This document shows positions 17,674-26,462 of a DNA stretch of 64,000 nt, one piece after another (position 1 is the stretch's first letter; each line of letters opens with the position of its first letter). The position numbers and the translations under genes were made by a program. Origin of the DNA: Pirellulales bacterium (GTDB lineage Bacteria > Planctomycetota > Planctomycetia > Pirellulales > Lacipirellulaceae); NCBI GenBank assembly GCA_022841705.1, contig JALHQZ010000001.1, forward strand, positions 682,001 to 746,000, written 5' to 3'. The notes beneath the pieces are model-generated. The model worked only from the letters and a program-made list of their open reading frames with translations, was not told where the DNA came from and made no database searches.

Positions 17674-18603
17674 CTACACCGCCGTTGCCTTCTCGCGTTT
17701 GACGGGCGGCGCACCTTTCCAGCGGCGGTGAAGCCACCAGTATTGGTCGGGGGCGTCGCGGACCATCTCCTCGAGTCGCTGAGTGAACCACTCGATAAAA
17801 CTCGGCGCCGAGCCGTACGCAAAGTCCGGAGCGGCGGGGTCGATGTATCCCTGCTGACCCAAGTAATAGTGCATCGGCTGCGCGCCCTGGCGGCGCGCGT
17901 AGATTACCAGCGTGGGCGCTTCGAACGACAACGTGAAGAGCGCCACCGCTTTGTGGGTGGAAGCGGGTCGGCCGAAAAAATTGGTCCACACCGCTTTATC
18001 GCCCGCGGCTTGGTCGCCCAGCAGCGTAAGGATACCGCCGTCGGCCATCACCTGTTCCATTGCCGGTCGGCTCCCTTGCTTCGGCAACATATGCTGACCG
18101 GTGCGGCTGCGGAAGTCGTTGAGGAACTTATCAAGGTAGGGATTGTCGAGCTCGCGCGCCACCGTGTGCGTGGGAAAGCCGAACAGCCCGAGCACGTACC
18201 CGCCGAGTTCAAAATTGCCGTAGTGGCCGCAGATGACCACCTTCGGCCGCGACGAGATGAGCTGCCGCACGACGCTGCCGATATCTTGAATCTCACACAA
18301 TTCGCGGTAGTTGGTGCGGTGCAGCTTGCGATGCGTCTGCGAGATTTCGCAAATCATCAGAAACAAATGCCGCCACATTCGCCACGCCACCGCGTCGCGC
18401 TCGGTGGGCATCATGTCAGGAAAAGCGATCCGGAGATTTTCATCCACCACTCCGTGCCGAATCTTCAGCACCCGATGGCAGAGCGTGGCGAGAAAGCTTG
18501 CGATCCCTGCGCACGCCGACATCGGCAGCGTTTGCAGCGCGCCAACCGCCAGCCGCACGGCGACGTAGACGGAGTAGTCGGCGATGGTGCGGGTGAGGGG
18601 CAT
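17674..18603 (-). CDS. Lipid A biosynthesis (LpxL/HtrB-like) acyltransferase
   Basis: The 309-residue product matches the LpxL/LpxM family that adds secondary acyl chains to lipid A at the inner membrane. Seen are an N-terminal hydrophobic segment, the catalytic-type motif VVICGHYGNFELGG (near residue 122; GHxGNxE), GDQAAGDKAVWTNFFGRPA (near 190) and the terminal QYWWLHRRWKGAPP. It supports an outer membrane with lipid A-like lipids. ATG at 18603; the acetyltransferase follows 93 bp downstream on the same strand. Confidence 0.85.
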   Translation of the reverse strand: MPLTRTIADYSVYVAVRLAVGALQTLPMSACAGIASFLATLCHRVLKIRHGVVDENLRIAFPDMMPTERDAVAWRMWRHLFLMICEISQTHRKLHRTNYRELCEIQDIGSVVRQLISSRPKVVICGHYGNFELGGYVLGLFGFPTHTVARELDNPYLDKFLNDFRSRTGQHMLPKQGSRPAMEQVMADGGILTLLGDQAAGDKAVWTNFFGRPASTHKAVALFTLSFEAPTLVIYARRQGAQPMHYYLGQQGYIDPAAPDFAYGSAPSFIEWFTQRLEEMVRDAPDQYWWLHRRWKGAPPVKREKATAV

Positions 18604-18630
18604 CCGTGCGATGGTGATACGACTTCAAAG

Positions 18631-18703
18631 ATTGGTCATTTCGGCTTGGTCATTGGTCATTGGTCATTCGAAGCACCAATCACCAAGCCGAAACGACCAA
18701 TGA
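18631..18703. repeat. Inverted repeat, TTGGTCATTTCGGCTTGG family (copy 1)
   Basis: Arm 18631-18657 (ATTGGTCATTTCGGCTTGGT...) pairs with 18675-18703. A second element with nearly the same arms and a similar ATTCGAAG spacer lies at 25622-25690. It separates two minus-strand genes. Confidence 0.8.
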
Positions 18704-18725
18704 AGGTAGAGCTAAATCAGGGTGC

Positions 18726-19817
18726 TTACAGTTTCTTGCCCGCTTTGCGGGCTTTGAGCACTGGATCTTTCGCCAGCGGCAGTTTCACCGTCTTGCCCGT
18801 CTCGGCGGACTGGTAGATCGCGAGGATGATCTCGACCGAGCGGCGGCCCTCGGGGCCGTTCACGGCCGGCTCGCGGTCTTTGTTGATCGCGGCGACGAAA
18901 TCTGTGAACTGCTTGGCGTGGCCGTGGTGACCGATGGCCGACGGATCGCCCGCCCCGCCGCCGGTGCTTTTGGACTTCTGCATCGCGGCACGAATCGCCT
19001 CGTCCGCTTTGGTGAGTTTAGCGAAGTCCCACGTTTTGAGGTCTTCTTCCTCCAGGACCGCGCTGCCGTTAGAGCCGTGCAGTTCAATCCGCTTGAGATA
19101 ACCGGGATACGCGGCGGTGGTCGCCTCGATCACGCCGAGCGCGCCGTTCGCAAACTTCAGCGTGGCGACCGCCGTGTCTTCCACTTCAATCCGCTCATGC
19201 GCCAGGGTTGCCGTGTGTGCGGTAATCTCGACCACCGGGCCCATCAGCCACGTCAAAAGGTCAACGCTATGAATCGCTTGGTTCATTAGCGCCCCGCCAC
19301 CATCGAGCGCCCAGGTGCCGCGCCACGCGCCGCTGTCGTAGTACGCTTGGGTACGGTGCCATTTCACATAGGAGTCGCCCAGCGTTAGCCGGCCGAAGCG
19401 CCCGCCGTCCACCGCTTTCTTCATGGCAACGCTCGACTCATGAAATCGCGAGGGAAAAATGGCGCCGAGCTTTACGCCCGCTTTCGCGCAGGCGTCGATG
19501 AGCTTATCGCAGCGTGAGAGCGTGATCTCGAGCGGCTTCTCGACGATGACGTGCTTCCCCGCCTTCGCCGCGGCGACGCCGGGTTCCATGTGCGCCCCGC
19601 TTGGCGTGCCGATGGTCACTGCCTGGATACGACTGTCGCTGAGCATCGCGTCGAGCGTGGGATAATGCGTGCAGCCCACTTCGGCGGCAAGCTTTTCACT
19701 ACTAGCCGTTGACCGATCGAAGCAGCCGATGAGCTTAGCGCCGCGCGTCTCCGCGAGCGCCTTCACATGAAAGCGGCTGATCATGCCGCACCCGATGATG
19801 CCAAATCCGATTGCCAA
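18726..19817 (-). CDS. Gfo/Idh/MocA family oxidoreductase
   Basis: The family catalyses NAD(P)-dependent oxidation or reduction of sugars and derivatives. The N-terminal Rossmann fold begins FGIIGCGMISRFHVKAL; later come VTIGTPSGAHMEPGVAAAKAGKH and the conserved EKPLEITLSRCDKLID (EKP motif, near residue 93). The central segment DGGGALMNQAIHSVDLLTWL (near 172) carries the family's conserved Gly-rich/His part. 363 residues is normal. The start is a TTG at 19817 with AGAGG eight bases upstream. Substrate unknown. It is monocistronic between two inverted repeats. Confidence 0.88.
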   Translation of the reverse strand: MAIGFGIIGCGMISRFHVKALAETRGAKLIGCFDRSTASSEKLAAEVGCTHYPTLDAMLSDSRIQAVTIGTPSGAHMEPGVAAAKAGKHVIVEKPLEITLSRCDKLIDACAKAGVKLGAIFPSRFHESSVAMKKAVDGGRFGRLTLGDSYVKWHRTQAYYDSGAWRGTWALDGGGALMNQAIHSVDLLTWLMGPVVEITAHTATLAHERIEVEDTAVATLKFANGALGVIEATTAAYPGYLKRIELHGSNGSAVLEEEDLKTWDFAKLTKADEAIRAAMQKSKSTGGGAGDPSAIGHHGHAKQFTDFVAAINKDREPAVNGPEGRRSVEIILAIYQSAETGKTVKLPLAKDPVLKARKAGKKL

Positions 19818-20129
19818 GTTTCGTACCTCTGTGAACGTAAGTAACTGACAGGAGATAAGGGCGATAAAGAAGATTAATAGGGGACGCGGATTGCCACGGA
19901 TCGAAACCGATTAACGCGGATAAGGTTGGAACACTAATCAGCACTAATCTCCGCTAATCTGATTAGTGATAATTAGCGTGAATTAGTGTTCCCCTTTTCT
20001 GATCTGCGTTAATCCGCTTCCACCCGCGATCATCTGCGTCCCCTATCTTCTTTGTTCCGTATCTCCTTTCCCGTAAATCGAACTGCTAATATAAGCACAA
20101 CCGCTCGCCTGCTCCATATCCTTTTGACG
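19818..20129. other. Intergenic region with long imperfect inverted repeat
   Basis: Between divergent genes. Segment 19882-19930 (GGGGACGCGGATTGCCACGG type) pairs loosely with 19995-20043 (…CATCTGCGTCCCC), with an AT-rich centre of ACTAATC/GATTAGT words. A related degenerate inverted repeat lies at 20613-20715 after trmL. No gene is seen. Confidence 0.6.
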
Positions 20130-20609
20130 ATGTCCGATCCCTACGATCCGCTGCTGCATGTGGTGCTGTTTCAGCCCGAGATTCCCTATAACACGGGGAG
20201 CGTGGGCCGCACGTGCGTGGCGATTGGGGCCAAGCTGTGGCTGGTTCGGCCGTTGGGATTTCGGGTGGATGACTACTATCTGCGGCGGGCGGGACTCGAT
20301 TATTGGCAACATTTGGCGTGGGAGGTGGTCGATGATTGGGCCGCCCTCACCGCGCGGCTCGATGAGCAGCGGTTCTGGTTCTTCACCAAACGGGGCTCGT
20401 CTGACTACCGCACGGTTCGGTACAATACCGGCGATGTGTTCGTCTTCGGCCGCGAGTCGAGCGGACTTCCCACCGAAATCACCTCCCTCCACCCCGAGCG
20501 CTTGCTCCGCATTCCCACCCGGCCGCAAGTCCGTAGCCTTAATCTGTCAAACAGCGTGGCGATCGCCACGTACGAAGCGCTGCGGCAGATTGAGTTGCCG
20601 GGGCAGTAG
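20130..20609 (+). CDS. trmL: tRNA (cytidine(34)-2'-O)-methyltransferase TrmL
   Basis: A SPOUT-class methyltransferase that 2'-O-methylates the wobble base of certain leucine tRNAs. The 159-residue protein shows the full short TrmL pattern: VVLFQPEIPYNTGSVGRTC at the start, GAKLWLVRPLGF, a central FGRESSGLP (SAM-binding knot) near residue 113, and NLSNSVAIATYEALRQ at the end. The ATG at 20130 (MSDPYDPLLHVVLF) fits the family; the longer frame adds unrelated sequence from the repeat region. Confidence 0.92.
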   Translation: MSDPYDPLLHVVLFQPEIPYNTGSVGRTCVAIGAKLWLVRPLGFRVDDYYLRRAGLDYWQHLAWEVVDDWAALTARLDEQRFWFFTKRGSSDYRTVRYNTGDVFVFGRESSGLPTEITSLHPERLLRIPTRPQVRSLNLSNSVAIATYEALRQIELPGQ

Positions 20610-20743
20610 GGGACGCGGCCAAGATCCCAGATAGGAGGCGCGGATGCGACAGATGAGCGCGGATAAAATTGAATAGATCGTGATCCGCGCGTATCCGCCG
20701 CATCCGCGTCAATCCGAATTCGCAATCTTCCGGAAAAATCGTA

Positions 20744-21433
20744 ATGAAAGTTGTCTTGTTTGATATCGACGGCACTCTGATCCTCACGGGGGGCGCTGGC
20801 AACAGGGCGTTCGCGAAGACGTTTGCCGACGTGTTTGGCGTACCGCAGATTTCCTCGAACGTGTCGTTCGCGGGGCGGAGTGATAAGGCGATTTCACACG
20901 ATTTGTTTCGGGCGCACGGCATCCCCGAGACGCCGGAGAATTGGGCGACGTTTCAGCGGGAGTATCTCGTGCGGTTGGGGCCAACGCTTGCTTCACTTGC
21001 CGGGGAAGTTTTGCCCGGTGTCGTAGAGTTGGTGGAAAAGCTTCAGGCGCTCGACGGCGTGGATATTGGCCTGCTGACCGGCAACATTCGCGCGGGGGCG
21101 GAGCAGAAGCTCACCCATTATGGACTGTGGCAATACTTTGAATTCGGTGGATTCGGCGATCGCCAGACCGAGCGGGCAGAGATTGCGCGCGAGGCTGTGG
21201 CGGCGGCGCGGGAGCGGTGGAGCGCTAAGTCGCAAGCGAATGGCGGGCCCGATCGGATCGTGGTGATTGGGGATACGGAGCACGATATCCGCTGTGCTCG
21301 AGCGGTGGGCGCCTACGCGGTGGCGGCGCCAACGGGGCATACGCCTTCTGAAGTGCTCGCGAAGGAGAATCCCGATTTGCTGGTGAACACGCTTGAAGAT
21401 CACGCCGCAATTTTGGAATACTTGGCCGCATAA
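20744..21433 (+). CDS. HAD-family hydrolase (phosphoglycolate phosphatase-like)
   Basis: The 229-residue protein has the four HAD motifs: I VVLFDIDGTLI at residues 3-13, II in GLLTGN near 110, III lysine region around the QTERAEIAREAV segment, and IV VVIGDTEHDIRCARAVGA near 170. The alpha-helical cap (about residues 18-90) is of the C1 type. It probably dephosphorylates small sugar or glycolate phosphates. Two codons separate its stop from the start of the MOSC gene, implying an operon. Confidence 0.85.
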   Translation: MKVVLFDIDGTLILTGGAGNRAFAKTFADVFGVPQISSNVSFAGRSDKAISHDLFRAHGIPETPENWATFQREYLVRLGPTLASLAGEVLPGVVELVEKLQALDGVDIGLLTGNIRAGAEQKLTHYGLWQYFEFGGFGDRQTERAEIAREAVAAARERWSAKSQANGGPDRIVVIGDTEHDIRCARAVGAYAVAAPTGHTPSEVLAKENPDLLVNTLEDHAAILEYLAA

Positions 21434-21446
21434 AAGGCTTGGCTGC

Positions 21447-22208
21447 ATGATTCGACTCGCGCGCATCACGCTCTACCCGATCAAGTCGCTCGACGGGGTC
21501 GAAGTCGCTTCCGCCACGCTGCTGTCGAGCGGCGCGTTTGAGCATGACCGGCAGTTCACGCTGGTCGATGAGCAGGGCAAGAAGCTTAACGGCAAACGCT
21601 GCCCGCTATTGCATCTGGTGCGGGCCACCTACACTTGGCAGCCGTTGACGGTGACGCTGCGGTTCCCCAACGACGTTCAAGGCGCATTTCAATTGCCCGA
21701 TGAGTCACCGACCATCGCGGCGCTCTTCACGAAGTATCTCGGCGAGCCGTGCGAGTTGGTGGAAGATACCCAACAAGGTTTCCCCGATGATGACGAAGCG
21801 CTCGGCCCCACGATCATCGGCGCCGGTTCAATTCGCCGCGTGAGCGATTGGTTCGGCGGCCTCGGCAAAGACGAAGTTCGTCGCCGGTTCCGCGCGAATC
21901 TGGAACTCGATTGTGAAGCCCCGTTTTGGGAAGACCAGCTTGCGAGCGGCGAACCTTTTACCATTGGCTCCGCCCAGCTCCTCGGCCTGCGCGTCTGTCA
22001 GCGCTGCCCCGTTCCGGCGCGAGACTCCTACACCGGCGACCCCATGCCGATGTTTCAGCGCGATTTCGCCACCCGCCGCGCCGCGGAGTTGCCCGTGACA
22101 TCGCTGCGGGAGAAGTTCGATCACTTCTATCGGTTGTCGATCAACACAAGCGTGCCGAACGATGTTGGCGCCCAAAGCATCGCCGTCGGCGATGAACTGC
22201 TATTCTAA
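21447..22208 (+). CDS. MOSC domain-containing protein
   Basis: The product (253 residues) matches the N-terminal beta-barrel plus MOSC fold of YcbX/MOCOS-type proteins: MIRLARITLYPIKSLDGVEV, then FEHDRQFTLVDEQGKKLNGK, the FRANLELD strand (family RPNI/V-type), and CQRCPVPARDSYTGDP with the conserved cysteine thought to bind sulfur or molybdenum cofactor, ending AIAVGDELLF-like. Such proteins handle sulfur transfer or molybdenum-cofactor substrates such as N-hydroxylated bases. The ATG at 21447 lies 13 bp after the HAD gene stop. Confidence 0.85.
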   Translation: MIRLARITLYPIKSLDGVEVASATLLSSGAFEHDRQFTLVDEQGKKLNGKRCPLLHLVRATYTWQPLTVTLRFPNDVQGAFQLPDESPTIAALFTKYLGEPCELVEDTQQGFPDDDEALGPTIIGAGSIRRVSDWFGGLGKDEVRRRFRANLELDCEAPFWEDQLASGEPFTIGSAQLLGLRVCQRCPVPARDSYTGDPMPMFQRDFATRRAAELPVTSLREKFDHFYRLSINTSVPNDVGAQSIAVGDELLF

Positions 22209-22330
22209 CCGCATAATCGTTACGATCCGCGCTGCGGCCATTACCGTTCTTCAGCAATCATGCGCAGCGCGCTCAGCCGCCACCTACCTTTGCGGAGAGG
22301 TTTTTCCCTTCGTTTGGTGGATGAATTGCA

Positions 22331-23782
22331 ATGCGGTACGACTTGGCGGTAGTGGGCAGCGGTCCCGGTGGACAGAAGGCGGCGATTGCGGCGGCCAAAT
22401 TGGGCAAGCGCGTCGTGATTGTCGAACGCCGGCGCGAGCTCGTCGGTGGTGTGTGCCTGCATACTGGCACGATTCCGTCGAAGACCATGCGCGAGGCAAT
22501 TCTGCACCTCACCGGGTTTCGGCAACGCGATGTCTATGCCGATCGCTACCGTCAAAAACGCGGCATCACCATGAACGACCTGCGCGCGAAACTCGCGCAG
22601 GTGAGCCATCACGAATGGGAGGTGATTCAAGACCAATTCGATCGCAATGGCGTCACCACGCTGGTGGGCGAAGCGCGGTTTGTCTCGCCCCATCGGCTGG
22701 AAATCACCTGCGGAGGTGAAACGCAATTCGTTGAGGCCGATCGATTCGTGCTGGCCCCCGGCACCAAACCGGCGCGGCCGGCGCACATTCCGTTCGATGG
22801 CCAATCGGTCTTTGATGCCGACGAGTTTTTGGACCTCGACCATATTCCGCGGTCGATGATCGTCGTCGGCGGTGGTGTGATCGGCATCGAGTACGGCATC
22901 ATGTTCGCCGCGCTAGGAGTGCGGGTGACAGTGATCGATGGCCGGGAGCGGCTGCTTGAGTTCTGCGATCGGGAGATCATCGATTCGCTGGTGTATCACG
23001 CGCGCTCGCTGAACATGAATTTCTTCCTCGGCGAAGCGGTCCAGAAAATCGAAAAGCTGCGGCCGAACGTCGTTGCCGTGGAACTCGAAAGCGGCAAGCG
23101 GGTGATGGGCGAAACGTGTTTGTTCAGCGTCGGTCGGCAGGGTGATACGGAATCGCTCAACTTGGCCGCAGCGGGAATGGAAGTCGATAAGCGCGGCCGC
23201 ATCACCTGCGACGAAAACTTCCGCACAATGGTGCCGCACATCTACGCGGTGGGCGATATCGTCGGCTTCCCCGCGCTCGCCAGCGCCTCGATGGAGCAGG
23301 GCCGCCGCGCCGTGTGCCATGCGTTCGGCCAGCGCTTTAAAAGCTGCCCGCATATGCCGTACGGGCTGTTCACCGTGCCGGAGATTTCGCTCGTCGGGCA
23401 GACCGAACAACAACTCACGGCCGACCACGTGCCGTACGAAACGGGAGTGGCCCGCTACTCGGAAATCGCCCGCGGCCGAATCGCCGGCGACCGTACCGGG
23501 ATGCTCAAGTTGCTGTTCCACCGCGAAACGCTCGAGCTGCTGGGCGTTCACTGCATCGGCGAGAGTGCGACCGAGATCATTCACATCGGTCAAGCGGTGA
23601 TGGCCCTTGGCGGCACAATCGAATACTTCCGCGACACCGTGTTCAACTACCCCACGATGGCCGAGTGCTTTAAGGTCGCGGCCCTCGACGGCCTCAACAA
23701 GCTGCTACGCAACGAAGCGGACTGCGAAATCGAAGACACGCTTAAGCGGGAAGTGGCCGAACTCGAAGCGGCGCTGGTGTGA
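22331..23782 (+). CDS. sthA: Soluble pyridine nucleotide transhydrogenase
   Basis: This flavoprotein exchanges hydride between NADPH and NAD+. The 483-residue product begins with the FAD-binding VVGSGPGGQKAAIAAAKLG, then GGVCLHTGTIPSKTMREA. As in SthA, the second redox cysteine of dihydrolipoamide dehydrogenase is replaced by Thr (C-L-H-T-G-T). A second Rossmann motif, MIVVGGGVIGIEYGIMFAALG, lies near residue 178, YAVGDIVGFPALASASMEQG near 305, and the dimerisation domain ends the protein. It appears monocistronic, followed by an inverted repeat. Confidence 0.93.
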   Translation: MRYDLAVVGSGPGGQKAAIAAAKLGKRVVIVERRRELVGGVCLHTGTIPSKTMREAILHLTGFRQRDVYADRYRQKRGITMNDLRAKLAQVSHHEWEVIQDQFDRNGVTTLVGEARFVSPHRLEITCGGETQFVEADRFVLAPGTKPARPAHIPFDGQSVFDADEFLDLDHIPRSMIVVGGGVIGIEYGIMFAALGVRVTVIDGRERLLEFCDREIIDSLVYHARSLNMNFFLGEAVQKIEKLRPNVVAVELESGKRVMGETCLFSVGRQGDTESLNLAAAGMEVDKRGRITCDENFRTMVPHIYAVGDIVGFPALASASMEQGRRAVCHAFGQRFKSCPHMPYGLFTVPEISLVGQTEQQLTADHVPYETGVARYSEIARGRIAGDRTGMLKLLFHRETLELLGVHCIGESATEIIHIGQAVMALGGTIEYFRDTVFNYPTMAECFKVAALDGLNKLLRNEADCEIEDTLKREVAELEAALV

Positions 23783-23787
23783 TGATC

Positions 23788-23874
23788 AGGCAGCAGGCAG
23801 AGGGCAGCAGGCAGTGAAGTTGAGGCCAAAATGACTCTCAACGCACTGCCCTCTGCCTGCTGCCGTCTGCCTGC
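23788..23874. repeat. Inverted repeat of GGCAGCAGGCAGAGGGCAG type
   Basis: Arm 23788-23815 pairs with 23844-23874 (CACTGCCCTCTGCCTGCTGC...) with a small bulge. The same words occur once, unpaired, at 55452-55479 between nuoB and sufC. It fills the sthA-polX gap. Confidence 0.8.
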
Positions 23875-23888
23875 TTTACAATGACGGC

Positions 23889-25604
23889 ATGACCAACCGT
23901 GAGATTGCCGCGGCGTTTGATCAAGTTGCCGATTTGCTGGAGTTTCAGAACGCCAACCCGTTTCGCGTGCGCGCGTATCGCAACGGCGCGCGGGTGTTGA
24001 AGGATTACAGTGCGTCGCTCGAACTTGTAGCGCGCACTGACCCGGCGGCGCTCCTCGACATTGAAGGCGTCGGTAAGGACCTCGCCGAAAAAATCACCAC
24101 GCTGGTGACCACCGGTGAACTGCCGCAGCTCACCGAACTGCAAGCAGCGATTCCAACCGGAGTGCTCGCGCTCTTGCGGGTGCCGGGACTGGGGCCGAAG
24201 CGAGCGGCGATTCTGCACAAAGAACTCGGCATCCAATCGCTCGATATGCTCAAAGCCGCGTGTGAATCGCAGCAGGTGCGCGGCATTAAGGGCTTCGGCG
24301 CGAAGACCGAAGAGACGATTCTCGCGGGCATCGCCATCGCCGCGACGGCCGACCAGCGGATGCGCTGGGCCGAGGCGGATGTGATCGTGCAGCAACTGCT
24401 CGCCCATTTTCGCGTGTGCGATGCCGTGCGGCAGATCGAAGCGGCCGGCAGTTACCGCCGCGGCAAGGAGACGATCGGCGATTTGGATCTGCTCGTCGAC
24501 GCCAGCGATTCCGAAGCGGTGATGACGCACTTCGCCCTGTTCCCCGGCATCACGGCGGTGCTAGCACGTGGCGAAACCAAGATGTCGGTTCGACTCGACA
24601 CCAATTTGCAAGTCGATCTGCGTGTGGTGCCGACGGAATCCTTCGGTGCCGCACTGCAGTATTTCACCGGCTCGAAAGAACACAACGTCGTGCTGCGCGG
24701 CCGCGCGAAGGACAAGGGCTTTAAACTCAACGAGTGGGGCGTCTTCCGCGTGAAGAACGCCGACGATGAGGGCGAGTACGTCGCGGGCAAAGCGGAAGCG
24801 GACGTGTACGCCGCCCTCGGCCTACCGAACATTCCGCCGGAACTGCGCGAAGCCCGCCGCGAATACGAGCTCGCCGCCGCCGGGCCACTACCACGGCTGA
24901 TCGAAGTGGGCGATCTGCGCGGTGACCTGCACATGCACACCACGGCGACCGACGGCACGGCGAGTATCCGCGAAATGATCGCCGCCGCGCAAGCGCGGGG
25001 TCTGTCTTACATCGCCATCACCGATCACTCGCAGCGCGTCTCGATGGCCCGCGGGCTCACGCCCGAGCGCTTGCGCGAGCAGTGGCAGGAGATCGATCGC
25101 CTGAGACCCGAGTTTCCCGGCTTCACATTGCTTAAGGGCATCGAGTGCGACATCCTCGAAGCGGGTGGAATGGACCTTCCCGATGAGGTCTTGGCCGAAG
25201 CCGATTGGGTGATTGCCAGTTTGCACTACGGCCAAAATCAACCCGCCGCGAAGATTATGGAGCGGTTGCTCGGCGCGATTGCGAATCCGCATGTCGATAT
25301 CGTCGCGCATCCGACGGGCCGGCTGATCAATCGCCGTGAACCGTACGCGGTGGATGTCCCCGAGCTGATCGCCGCCGCCGCCGAACACGGCAAGCTGCTG
25401 GAACTGAACGCCAACCCCATGCGGCTCGACCTCGACGATGTCCACAGCGCGCTCGCCAAAGAACGCGGCGTGAAAATCGTTATCTCCTCCGACGCCCATT
25501 CGCCCGATGGCATGGACGTATTGCGCTACGGCATCCTCCAAGCCCGTCGCGCGGGACTCACGAAGGACGATGTTCTTAACACGAGAGCGTGGCCGTTTGT
25601 GTGA
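23889..25604 (+). CDS. polX: DNA polymerase/3'-5' exonuclease PolX
   Basis: Family X repair polymerase fused to a PHP nuclease domain. The 571-residue protein has helix-hairpin-helix units (LLDIEGVGKDLAEKI near residue 55; VPGLGPKRAAILHKELG near 97), the palm with catalytic carboxylates in GSYRRGKETIGDLDLLVD near residue 184, and VDLRVVPTESFGAAL. The PHP domain starts near 345 with DLHMHTTATDGTASI, then AITDHSQRV, KGIECDIL, ASLHYG, DIVAHPTG, and ISSDAHSPDG, giving the metal ligands. It acts in base-excision-type repair. Complete and typical. Confidence 0.95.
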   Translation: MTNREIAAAFDQVADLLEFQNANPFRVRAYRNGARVLKDYSASLELVARTDPAALLDIEGVGKDLAEKITTLVTTGELPQLTELQAAIPTGVLALLRVPGLGPKRAAILHKELGIQSLDMLKAACESQQVRGIKGFGAKTEETILAGIAIAATADQRMRWAEADVIVQQLLAHFRVCDAVRQIEAAGSYRRGKETIGDLDLLVDASDSEAVMTHFALFPGITAVLARGETKMSVRLDTNLQVDLRVVPTESFGAALQYFTGSKEHNVVLRGRAKDKGFKLNEWGVFRVKNADDEGEYVAGKAEADVYAALGLPNIPPELREARREYELAAAGPLPRLIEVGDLRGDLHMHTTATDGTASIREMIAAAQARGLSYIAITDHSQRVSMARGLTPERLREQWQEIDRLRPEFPGFTLLKGIECDILEAGGMDLPDEVLAEADWVIASLHYGQNQPAAKIMERLLGAIANPHVDIVAHPTGRLINRREPYAVDVPELIAAAAEHGKLLELNANPMRLDLDDVHSALAKERGVKIVISSDAHSPDGMDVLRYGILQARRAGLTKDDVLNTRAWPFV

Positions 25605-25621
25605 ACCGAGGGGTATTTTTA

Positions 25622-25690
25622 TTTGGTCATTTCGGCTTGGTCATTGTGTATTCGAAGGACCAATTCCCAAGCCGACGAAATGACCAATGA
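25622..25690. repeat. Inverted repeat, TTGGTCATTTCGGCTTGG family (copy 2)
   Basis: Arm 25622-25646 pairs with 25658-25690. Arms and central ATTCGAAG match the element at 18631-18703. It follows polX. Confidence 0.8.
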
Positions 25691-25791
25691 TTTCACTGCT
25701 AGCACCGCCGCGGTAACTTACGCCGACCTTGCCGGTTTTGCCGAAGTGGCAATTTCTGCCGAGCCGAATAATAGCTCCGTACGGAGGCCCC

Positions 25792-26319
25792 ATGCGCGTT
25801 TGTTCTACGCTCCTGCTCGTGCTATCGCTGCTCGCATGCGGCTGCGCGATCGGTCCAACGCAAGGCACCGGCGAGCGAAGCGTCAACGCCGAGCTTGCCA
25901 GTAGTTTGCGCAAGCACTGCTGGGGCGCCGAGCAAGTGACCCACGAAGAACCGTGCGAACACCGGCACCTCCTAGCTGAGCCGGGTTGCAACGTAACCCA
26001 CGGCGGATGTGGTGAAGAATGTTGTCTCTCGCCAGATGAATGCAACTCAAACGCCTGCAGTCCTCGCCAAGGCTGCTGCCTCTGCAACGGCCGCGGCTGT
26101 GGCAACTGCATGGGGAACGGCTGCCGCGGCGTGCTGGGCCGCATCGGCGCCGCCATGGCCACTACGCCCGCCCACCCGGTGCCGGACATCAACAATGTCC
26201 CCAGCCGGTTTCACCCGGCTCCCGTGCGGCCGGTCTTTAGCCCTTCTGGGCCGAACTGGGGTCCGGTGGCGGCCAAACCCAACGTGCCCGCCACGGGTGG
26301 CAACCTAGGCGGGCTATGA
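25792..26319 (+). CDS. Cys-rich putative lipoprotein
   Basis: The function is not recognised. The 175-residue product has a lipoprotein-type signal (LLLVLSLLACGC), so a lipidated Cys around residue 16-18 is likely. Residues about 65-110 are very Cys-rich (GCGEECCLSP, CSPRQGCCLCNGRGCGNC), possibly metal-binding or disulfide-locked. The C-terminal part is Pro-rich. The ATG at 25792 has GGAGG five bases upstream, which decides the start. The protease gene follows about 140 bp downstream on the same strand. Confidence 0.75.
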   Translation: MRVCSTLLLVLSLLACGCAIGPTQGTGERSVNAELASSLRKHCWGAEQVTHEEPCEHRHLLAEPGCNVTHGGCGEECCLSPDECNSNACSPRQGCCLCNGRGCGNCMGNGCRGVLGRIGAAMATTPAHPVPDINNVPSRFHPAPVRPVFSPSGPNWGPVAAKPNVPATGGNLGGL

Positions 26320-26462
26320 CGGCTGCGGATTGTGCGTTTTAAGCCGGTGGTAAGGGTTGGTCGATGCCTTTGTTGCGAGCCAATTGGGACGTCCCGCGCC
26401 CCGGCCGGCATCGCCACGCGATTGACCCACCCGCCAGCGACCCTCACGCCCCACGCCGCCCG

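Noticed and set aside
22209..22330. Possible riboswitch or leader upstream of sthA
   Set aside because: No conserved aptamer core is recognisable in this 120-bp gap.
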